Assembly (NCBI GenBank): GCA_029571425.1 | Contig: JAKPSR010000344.1 | Span: forward strand, 1 to 16,328 | Reading direction: 5' to 3' | DNA from: Spirochaetota bacterium | Lineage (GTDB): Bacteria > Spirochaetota > Spirochaetia > Treponematales > Treponemataceae | DNA: 16,328 bases | The notes under the pieces: generated by a model | The model's input: the letters and a program-made list of their open reading frames with translations, nothing else | Told to the model about the DNA's origin: nothing | Database searches by the model: none | Program-made: the position numbers and the translations under genes | Shown here: in pieces, positions 7,837-13,381 of the stretch | Position numbering within the stretch: position 1 is the stretch's first letter | Layout: every line of letters begins with the position of its first letter

Positions 7837-8189
7837 AGATACTGTCCGTCGACGATTCCGCCACGATGCGGAAGATCATCGCGCTCGCCCTCAAGGGCGC
7901 CGGGCACTCGGTCGAGGAGGCCGAGAACGGCAAGGACGCGCTCGGGAAGTTGGGCGCCGGTCCCGTCGACTGCATCGTCCTCGACATCAACATGCCCGAG
8001 ATGAACGGGATCGAGTTTCTTCGCGAGCGGAAGAAAAACCCGGCGATCGCCGGCATCCCGGTCGTCGTGCTCACCACGCAGGACGAGGAATCGCTCCGCG
8101 CCGAGGCGATGTCGCTCGGGGCGCGGGGCTTCGTCGTCAAGCCCTTCGTCAAGGAAGCCCTGCTCGCCGCGATCAGTACCGGTACCTGA
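7833..8189 (+). CDS. cheY: CheY-type single-domain response regulator
   Basis: A 118-aa receiver domain with no output domain. The acidic pocket is Asp7-Asp8, the phosphoacceptor is Asp51 (VLDINMPEMNG), the switch Thr is 81 (VVLTTQ), and the conserved Lys is 103 (VVKPF). The sequence fits a diffusible motor-directed CheY phosphorylated by CheA. The ATG overlaps the stop of the MCP-like gene as ATGA, with GGAGGTGAGACT upstream as a good ribosome site, so the two are co-translated. Its last five codons plus stop overlap the convergent cheX gene by 17 bp. A second receiver gene lies on the other strand at 8631-9008, so which one addresses the flagellar motor cannot be settled here. Confidence 0.92.
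   Translation: MKILSVDDSATMRKIIALALKGAGHSVEEAENGKDALGKLGAGPVDCIVLDINMPEMNGIEFLRERKKNPAIAGIPVVVLTTQDEESLRAEAMSLGARGFVVKPFVKEALLAAISTGT
8173..8189. other. Tail-to-tail overlap of cheY and cheX
   Basis: The 17 bases shared by the two convergent genes contain the 10-bp palindrome GTACCGGTAC at 8176-8185. A stop codon lies at each end (TGA for cheY at 8187-8189, TGA for cheX on the minus strand at 8175-8173). No hairpin plus T-run terminator is present for either transcript near this junction, so both probably run into the opposite gene. Confidence 0.75.
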
Positions 8190-8634
8190 CGGAGAGCACG
8201 CTGGCCGACGCGCGTTCCCCCTCGGCGTCGAATTCGACCGACGCGACCGGCTCTCCGGCCTCGGCTCCGCGGAGATACCGCGGCAGCGAGAGGCTAACCG
8301 GCGTTCCCGGCCCGAAATAGAGCGAGAGGAAAGACCCCGCGATTACGTTGAGTATCTCCAGGATCGCGTCGCCCGCCGCGCCCCCGGGCGCGGCCTCACC
8401 GGCGAAAAGCGTTGAGACGATGCGCGCGCGCAGCGCGTCGCTGAAGCCCAGCTCGATTCGAAGGGATAGGGGGGCGAGCACGTCGATCGTGGCGACGGGA
8501 CCGCCGGAACCTGGCGACGCGACGCCTTGGGGCAGCGCGATCGCGTCGACGAACGCCATCTCGGCGAGGGTTGCGGAGACCGATTCGGAGAGGCAGCTTC
8601 CCGCGCGCGCGGGGTCGAGGGCGCCGGTAGTCAT
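8173..8634 (-). CDS. cheX: CheX/CheC-type CheY-P phosphatase
   Basis: A 153-aa protein. Its central helix, GDAILEILNVIAGSFLS, carries the DxxxExxN signature of CheX, CheC and FliY phosphatases (Asp89, Glu93, Asn96, followed by Gly100). In these enzymes the Glu and Asn reach into the CheY active site and speed loss of the phosphoryl group. Only one such motif is present and the length fits CheX, which is common in spirochaete che operons. It begins by ATGA overlap with the receiver gene upstream (stop at 8631-8633), so receiver and phosphatase are co-translated. It is the last gene of the minus-strand operon and runs tail to tail into cheY, sharing 17 bp. A general CheX-domain protein with another role is possible but less likely in this context. 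Confidence 0.82.
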   Translation of the reverse strand: MTTGALDPARAGSCLSESVSATLAEMAFVDAIALPQGVASPGSGGPVATIDVLAPLSLRIELGFSDALRARIVSTLFAGEAAPGGAAGDAILEILNVIAGSFLSLYFGPGTPVSLSLPRYLRGAEAGEPVASVEFDAEGERASASVLSVRYRY

Positions 8635-9008
8635 CGTTCCTCCAGAGCGTGCAGCACTTTCTCGGGCGAGACGGGCTTCTTGATCACGCGCGTGACGCCG
8701 AGCGCGCGCATACCCTCGGCGGACGGGCCGTCCGCGACGCTCGAGGTGATAACCACCTCGACCCGCGATCCGTCTTTCCTCGCGCGAAGCTCGCGGACGA
8801 AGGTCTCTCCGTCCATCTTCGGCATGTTGATGTCAGAGAACACGAGGTCTATCGTCTCGTCCGAGCAAACCGCCTCGAGCGCGTCGATCCCGTTCTCGGC
8901 GAATTTGAACGCGCCCACGGATAACCCGGACATCTCGACGCAGCGCTGGATGATCATCCGCGAGGTCGGCGAGTCGTCGACGATCAGCACGGTTCGGTAC
9001 TGCTCCAT
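8631..9008 (-). CDS. Single-domain response regulator (CheY-like)
   Basis: A 125-aa receiver with Asp11-Asp12, phosphoacceptor Asp58 (VFSDINMPKMDG), a Thr/Ser switch region (VVITSSV) and the Lys of VIKKPVSP. No output domain follows. It starts at 9008 behind a strong GGAGG whose first bases are part of the cheD stop codon (TAGGAGG), and its stop overlaps the cheX ATG. Its position between cheD and cheX inside the che operon suggests a CheY that is the natural substrate of the adjacent phosphatase. It differs clearly from the other receiver at 7833-8189 (for example IVDDSPTSRMII against SVDDSATMRKII), so it is not a recent duplicate. Confidence 0.9.
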   Translation of the reverse strand: MEQYRTVLIVDDSPTSRMIIQRCVEMSGLSVGAFKFAENGIDALEAVCSDETIDLVFSDINMPKMDGETFVRELRARKDGSRVEVVITSSVADGPSAEGMRALGVTRVIKKPVSPEKVLHALEER

Positions 9009-9017
9009 CGATACCTC

Positions 9018-9501
9018 CTATATCTCCCACGTCTTCCCGCCCGAGGTGACGGTCATCACCCCGGTCGCGACGTGGACGGATACCGTCCTGCTGATCTCGC
9101 CGCCGGTATCCTCGGCGATCGCGCCGAGCGAGCTCATCCAAAGGATTCGCTTCGCCGCGAGCACGTTTCGCTTTCCTATATCGAAGATGCCGCGGTCGTC
9201 CATAACACGGATCGGCTCCCCCGGCGAGCTTCACGCGTACGTGCGGGCGCGCCGATCCGTGTTTCTTCATGTCCTCGATCATCAGGGGGAGGCCGGTGTC
9301 GGCGAAGTAGCCGGGAAGGGCGCGGGCCTTCGTCGGGTCTATCGAGGAGTCGGGAAGCGCGATGTGTATGAGGCCGGCGACGCGCCGCTTGACGTCGTGG
9401 ATGACCACGGCGACGCACGACCCGAGGGCGTAGGTCTTTATCACGTCGTCCTCGGCTGCCGACACCGCCCACTCGCCGATGCCGACGGTTATGGTTCCCA
9501 T
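9018..9501 (-). CDS. cheD: Chemoreceptor glutamine deamidase CheD, frameshifted
   Basis: CheD deamidates receptor glutamines and can bind CheC/CheX-family phosphatases. The N-terminal part runs from the ATG at 9501-9499, overlapping the cheB end by 13 bp. It holds the catalytic set Thr23, Cys29 (YALGSCVAV) and His46 (LIHIALP), spaced as in the known enzyme. After residue 98 (KLAGGADP) the frame loses similarity. The conserved C-terminal part resumes in another frame at 9203 as MDDRGIFDIGKRN, and AEDTGGEISRTV follows to the stop at 9018. The 484-base span is one base over a multiple of three, so one extra base lies around 9204-9210. Corrected, the protein would be about 160 aa, the normal length. 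As written, the product is truncated and would lack the C-terminal third. The next gene's ribosome site overlaps the stop codon. Confidence 0.92.
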
Positions 9502-10601
9502 CGACCAGCCCCCTTCCCGGCGCGCGAAGCGAGCGCGGCGATCGCGACGCCGGCGATGTCGTCCGCCGGCACGGCGCGCTCCGCGGCCCCGTTCAGTATC
9601 GCCTCGCGCGGCATCCCGAAGACGACGGACGTCGCCTCGTCCTGCGCGAAGCAGCGCGCGCCGGCCTCGCGCATGCGAAGGAGCCCGTCGGCCCCGTCGC
9701 GCCCCATGCCGGTCATCAATACGCCGACCGCGCGAGATCCCGCGGCGTCCGCGACCGACGAGAAGAGGACGTCGACCGACGGGCGGTGCCCGGATACCTT
9801 CTCGCCGGGAAGGCAGCGGACGAACCAACGCTCGTCGCGCCGCGCGAGGGTCATGTGGAGGTCGCCAGGCGCGACGAGCACGAGCCCGTCCTCTACCGCG
9901 TCGCCGTCCTTCGCCTCGCGGACGGATACGCGCGAGGCGCGGTCGAGGGACTCGGCGAAGAGGCGGGTGAAGACCGGGGGCATGTGCTGGACGATCAAGG
10001 TGCCCGGCATGTCGGCGGGGAACTCGGGAACCATCGCCCCGATGACCGCCGTCCCGCCGGTCGACGCGCCGATCGCGAGCACGCGGGCGCTTGAGTCGCC
10101 GGCGCCTCGAGCGGCTTTCGCATGCGGCGCGTCGTGGATATTCCGCGGGTCGCGTGCCCTGTTCCCCGGCGACGAGCGGCGCGGTATCTTGCCGACGTCT
10201 GCCGCGGCCGCCTCGCGTATCCTGTCGGCGAGCTCGCCCACCATTCTGGCGAGTCCTTCGCGGTCCGACCCGCGAGGCTTCGGGACGACGTCGACCGCGC
10301 CCGCGCTCAGCGCCTCGAAGGCGCGCGCGGATCCTTCGGCGGTTACCGCGGACACGACGATCACCGGGATGGGGTACTGCGGGAGGAGGCGCCTGAGGAA
10401 CTCGATGCCGTTCATGCCGGGCATCTCGACGTCGAGGGTGACGACGTCCGGCCTGAGGAGGACGATTCGGTCGCGGGCGGAGAAGGCGTCCGACGCTTTC
10501 CCCACGACCTCGATGTCTGGATGGAGCGCGAGTCCCCTCTCGAGGACGTCCCGCACGATGGCGGAGTCGTCGACTATCAACGTCCGTATCCGGTCACGCA
10601 T
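9489..10601 (-). CDS. cheB: Chemotaxis protein-glutamate methylesterase CheB
   Basis: A 370-aa two-domain response regulator that demethylates and deamidates chemoreceptors. The receiver domain (1-125) has Asp11-Asp12, phosphoacceptor Asp57 (TLDVEMPGMNG) and Lys109 (VVPKP). A linker of about 45 residues rich in R, A and P follows. The esterase domain (173-360) has the catalytic triad Ser180 (AIGASTGG), His206 (VQHMPP) and Asp302 (TGMGRDGADG), spaced as in enteric CheB. The start chosen is the ATG at 10601-10599, directly before the receiver, because the longer frame upstream is a shadow of the neighbouring gene. It overlaps the unknown gene's end by 8 bp and the cheD start by 13 bp. With CheR and CheD it forms the adaptation branch; phosphorylation by CheA should activate it. 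Confidence 0.96.
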   Translation of the reverse strand: MRDRIRTLIVDDSAIVRDVLERGLALHPDIEVVGKASDAFSARDRIVLLRPDVVTLDVEMPGMNGIEFLRRLLPQYPIPVIVVSAVTAEGSARAFEALSAGAVDVVPKPRGSDREGLARMVGELADRIREAAAADVGKIPRRSSPGNRARDPRNIHDAPHAKAARGAGDSSARVLAIGASTGGTAVIGAMVPEFPADMPGTLIVQHMPPVFTRLFAESLDRASRVSVREAKDGDAVEDGLVLVAPGDLHMTLARRDERWFVRCLPGEKVSGHRPSVDVLFSSVADAAGSRAVGVLMTGMGRDGADGLLRMREAGARCFAQDEATSVVFGMPREAILNGAAERAVPADDIAGVAIAALASRAGKGAGRWEP

Positions 10602-11142
10602 CGGTCGTAGCCCGCTCGAGCGTCTTCGCGTCGTCGCCGTCCTTGACGACGAGGGTATCTCCCCGCTCTGTCGCCTCCGCCTCGATCCATTCCGGATTTG
10701 CCGGAAGCTCGCGGAGCGCCACGACCTCGCCGTCCCTGAGTAGGCACTGGTAGCCCGATGCGGGCCGCGCGCGGAGTATCCCGCCCGCGAGACGCCACTC
10801 AAGGACGAGGGATAGCCTGTACTCGTCGTGCGTGGCCCCGTCCTCGCCGCGCGTTTCCGCCCGCAGCGAAACGCGCTTCACGCATATATGCTCCCTAAAC
10901 TCGTACGACGATTCGTACGCCGCGGTGTCCGGGTCGGAACCGGGAAGGAGAATCGGCGCCGCGACGGCTACGTAGGGCGAGCCGCCGACAAGATGCTCGC
11001 GAACGCGCCAAAGCCCAAGGATCGCGGACCGCGGCCTCTCGAGTCGGGCGGACGAGTACTCGTATTCCCCATTCCCCTCGCCGAGGGATGCGACGAGTCC
11101 CGATGCGAAGGTGGCCAGGCTCGGCCGCTCGCGTCGCCTCAT
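10594..11142 (-). CDS. Unknown protein between parA-like gene and cheB
   Basis: I do not recognise this 182-aa protein. The start is the ATG at 11142-11140, which overlaps the ParA-like stop as ATGA and has no clear ribosome site, so translation is likely coupled to the ATPase. The N-terminus is strongly basic (MRRRERPSL) and is followed by a short possible amphipathic helix. From about 55 to 175 the pattern of alternating hydrophobic residues (YVAVAAPILLP, ICVKRVSLRAE, YRLSLVLEWRLAGG, YQCLLRDGEVVALREL) suggests a mostly beta fold. No signal peptide or TM segment is seen, so it is cytoplasmic. Its tight coupling to the ParA-like gene and its place before cheB suggest a partner of that ATPase or of the receptor array. 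The basic N-terminus recalls how ParA partners stimulate ATP hydrolysis, but that is inference. Confidence 0.78.
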   Translation of the reverse strand: MRRRERPSLATFASGLVASLGEGNGEYEYSSARLERPRSAILGLWRVREHLVGGSPYVAVAAPILLPGSDPDTAAYESSYEFREHICVKRVSLRAETRGEDGATHDEYRLSLVLEWRLAGGILRARPASGYQCLLRDGEVVALRELPANPEWIEAEATERGDTLVVKDGDDAKTLERATTDA

Positions 11143-11936
11143 GCGGGGACCGGGAACCCTTTCTCGATGATTCGCGCGTAGTCGCGGGCCGCGTAGCTCG
11201 CGGGCCCGCATTCCCATATCGTGCGCGATTTCTCGAGAGACCTTGCGATGTACTCGGACTTGCATATCTCGTACACCGGGATACGGAATGCCGAGAACAC
11301 CTCCCGGTACGTTTGGACCCGGTTAAGGCGATTCTCGGCCTTCGTGAATACGAGGGAATGCACCTTGATCTCGCGCCCGGCGCTCTCCGAGCAGACGCGC
11401 ACCTCCTCGAGGGCGGCCTCGAGGCCGGACACCGAGAAAAGCTGGAACTCGAGGGGGATGATGACGGCGTCGCTTGCCTCGATGAGTAGGCGCTCGAGCG
11501 GGCTGTTCGAGGGCGAGGAGTCGATGACGATGCGGTCGTACCGCGCTCGGAGCGCGGCGACGAGGGCGGCGAAGCGCCCCGCGGCCGCGGCGATCTCGGC
11601 GTCGTTCGTCTCGTTTCGGAGGTTCCTGTTCGTCGCCGGCACGAGGTCGAGGTTTCGGCGCACCGATTTGTTCACGAACTGCGCCGCGTCGACGTGATCG
11701 GTCGACCTGATCTCGGCGAGAAGCTCGCCGAAGTCCCGCCTGTCCCCGGTACCGAAAAAGAGGCTAAGGTTTCCCTGCGGGTCGCCGTCGATCATCAACA
11801 CATGCTCTCCCCGTCGCGCCAAACCGGAGGCGAGCTGAATCACGGTCGTCGTCTTTCCAACTCCGCCTTTTTGGTTCGCGACCGTGATGACCCGTGGCCA
11901 CGGGCTCTCGGCTTGCTTTTTTTCTTGATCAGTCAC
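11139..11936 (-). CDS. ParA/Soj-family ATPase in the chemotaxis operon
   Basis: A 265-aa ParA/MinD-superfamily ATPase starting with GTG at 11936-11934 and overlapping the cheR end by 8 bp. The deviant Walker A box is KGGVGKTT (23-30, with both the signature and P-loop lysines), Walker A' is MIDGDPQGN (48-56), and Walker B is RIVIDSS (135-141). The C-terminal half has PLEFQLFSVSGLEAAL and the helical end typical of Soj. No ParB gene is present. Family members inside che operons (ParC of Vibrio, PpfA of Rhodobacter) position chemoreceptor clusters for inheritance, and that is the likely role here. The gene is co-translated with the unknown 182-aa protein downstream, a candidate partner. A plasmid or chromosome partition role is unlikely given the neighbours on both sides. 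Confidence 0.92.
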   Translation of the reverse strand: MTDQEKKQAESPWPRVITVANQKGGVGKTTTVIQLASGLARRGEHVLMIDGDPQGNLSLFFGTGDRRDFGELLAEIRSTDHVDAAQFVNKSVRRNLDLVPATNRNLRNETNDAEIAAAAGRFAALVAALRARYDRIVIDSSPSNSPLERLLIEASDAVIIPLEFQLFSVSGLEAALEEVRVCSESAGREIKVHSLVFTKAENRLNRVQTYREVFSAFRIPVYEICKSEYIARSLEKSRTIWECGPASYAARDYARIIEKGFPVPA

Positions 11937-12807
11937 CTTGGACTCCTTTGCGGTAGGTCGCCGGCATCACGTACTCGAAGGGGCATCCCTCGCGCGGGAG
12001 GCTCTCGGAGTGCCCGATGAACAGGTACCCGCCGGGTTTCACGTAGTTGCTCAGCGCGCGCGTAAGCCGCTCGCGCGACGCCGGGTCGAAATAGATCATC
12101 ACGTTCCGGCAAAAGATCACGTCGAATTTCCCGCGCATCGGGAAGTTCCCCGACATCAGGTTGAGCCGCTTGAACAGGACCATCGAGCGGTAGCGATCCT
12201 TTACCGCATACAGGCCATCGCCGGCGGGATCGAAGCAGGAGAGGCGATACCCCGTCGGGGTCTCCCGGAGCTTCTCCGCCGCGTACACCCCGGCGCGCGC
12301 CTCCTCGAGGGCGGCGAGCGAGATGTCGGTCGCTAACAGCCCAAGATCGACGGATCGGAGCCTCGGGCCGAAGTACTCCTCGAGAAGGATGGCGATCGAG
12401 TACACCTCCTCGCCGGTCGCGCACCCGGCGCTCCAGATGCGGAGCGGGTAGGGGCTTTGCGCGGCTATCGATGCCTCTATGCCGGGGAGGACGGTGTCCC
12501 TAAGGAAATCGAAGTGCCCGCGCTCGCGAAAGAAGAAGCTATGGTTCGTCGTTATCCGATCGACGAGCTCGCTTAGCTCCGCCCCGTCTCGATCCGCCTC
12601 GAGGCGCTCGACGTACTCGCGGAATCCCGCGAGCCCGAGCTCGCGGAGCCGCCTCGCGAGCCTGCCGGCGACGAGCGATCGTTTTTGCTCGCCGAGCGAG
12701 ATGCCGAATCGATCGTTGAGGATGTCCGCGATGTACCGGAAGTCCCCGTCCCCCAGGGAGGGGAGTTCCGCGCAGGCGCGCGCGGCGCCGTCGGCGTATC
12801 CGTCCAA
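11929..12807 (-). CDS. cheR: Chemotaxis protein methyltransferase CheR
   Basis: A 292-aa SAM-dependent methyltransferase that adds methyl groups to receptor glutamates. The N-terminal helical domain is followed by TTNHSFFFRE (87-96), the SAM-binding loop SAGCATGEE (127-135), LLATDIS with Asp161, FCRNVMIYF (232-240) and GHSES (265-269). The beta-subdomain segment YRLSCFDPAGDGLYAV (188-202) has about the length of the loop in pentapeptide-binding CheRs, which fits the C-terminal NFGKF of the operon's MCP. The start is TTG at 12807-12805 with a well-placed AGGAG 7 bases upstream; this ribosome site shares bases with the cheW stop codon (TAGGAG). It overlaps the ParA-like gene by 8 bp. Confidence 0.95.
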   Translation of the reverse strand: MDGYADGAARACAELPSLGDGDFRYIADILNDRFGISLGEQKRSLVAGRLARRLRELGLAGFREYVERLEADRDGAELSELVDRITTNHSFFFRERGHFDFLRDTVLPGIEASIAAQSPYPLRIWSAGCATGEEVYSIAILLEEYFGPRLRSVDLGLLATDISLAALEEARAGVYAAEKLRETPTGYRLSCFDPAGDGLYAVKDRYRSMVLFKRLNLMSGNFPMRGKFDVIFCRNVMIYFDPASRERLTRALSNYVKPGGYLFIGHSESLPREGCPFEYVMPATYRKGVQGD

Positions 12808-12817
12808 TCGGTGTCTC

Positions 12818-13366
12818 CTAGGCGCCTTTCTGCTCGGGGGCCGCGCCCTGCGAGGGGAGCGTCCCGCGCAGGGTCTCGTCGCGGACGATGCGCTCGATGT
12901 CGAGGATGATCTTGATCGCCTCTCCCGATTTCCCCATCCCGGAGATGTATTGGTCGCGGCCCGAGACCGTCTTGAACCGAGGGGGCGGCTCGATGTTGCG
13001 CGGCTGTATCTCGAGCACCTCCTCGACCGTGTCGACGAGACAGCCGATGAGCACCCCGTCGACCTCGGTGACGACGATGCAAGTCCGGCTGTCGTGGGCC
13101 CGCTCCTCCATCCCGAACCTAAGGCGCAGGTCGACGATCGGGATGACCTTTCCGCGGAGGTTGATGACCCCCTTCACGTAATCGGGCATGTCGGGCACCG
13201 ACGATATCGACTGAAGCTCTATGATCTCGATGACGTGCCTGATCCCGATTCCGTACGATTCCTTGCCGATGCGGAAGAAGAGGTACTTGTCGGCCTGGGT
13301 GTCCTCGTTTTCCTCATCCTCGACGAGGAACTCCTCCTCGCGGACTGCCGTTTTCGCGTCGCTCAT
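12818..13366 (-). CDS. cheW: Chemotaxis coupling protein CheW
   Basis: A 182-aa CheW that links receptors to CheA. An acidic N-terminal tail of about 25 residues (EEEFLVEDEENED) precedes the two SH3-like subdomains. Recognisable stretches are YLFFRIGKESYGIGI, VKGVINLRGKVIPIVDLRL (the most conserved CheW segment) and LIGCLVDTVEEVLEI. The final ~20 residues are an extra flexible tail. The start is ATG at 13366-13364 behind a strong AAGGAGG. It lies 15 bases after the mcp stop, and its own stop is built into the cheR ribosome site. The acidic tail is longer than in enteric CheW; whether it matters is not known. Confidence 0.96.
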   Translation of the reverse strand: MSDAKTAVREEEFLVEDEENEDTQADKYLFFRIGKESYGIGIRHVIEIIELQSISSVPDMPDYVKGVINLRGKVIPIVDLRLRFGMEERAHDSRTCIVVTEVDGVLIGCLVDTVEEVLEIQPRNIEPPPRFKTVSGRDQYISGMGKSGEAIKIILDIERIVRDETLRGTLPSQGAAPEQKGA

Positions 13367-13381
13367 GGCTTCCTCCTTCGG

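Noticed and set aside
8527..10743. 738-aa plus-strand frame opposite cheX, receiver, cheD and cheB
   Set aside because: Low-complexity Ser/Arg/Pro/Thr translation antisense to four recognised genes; no domain visible.
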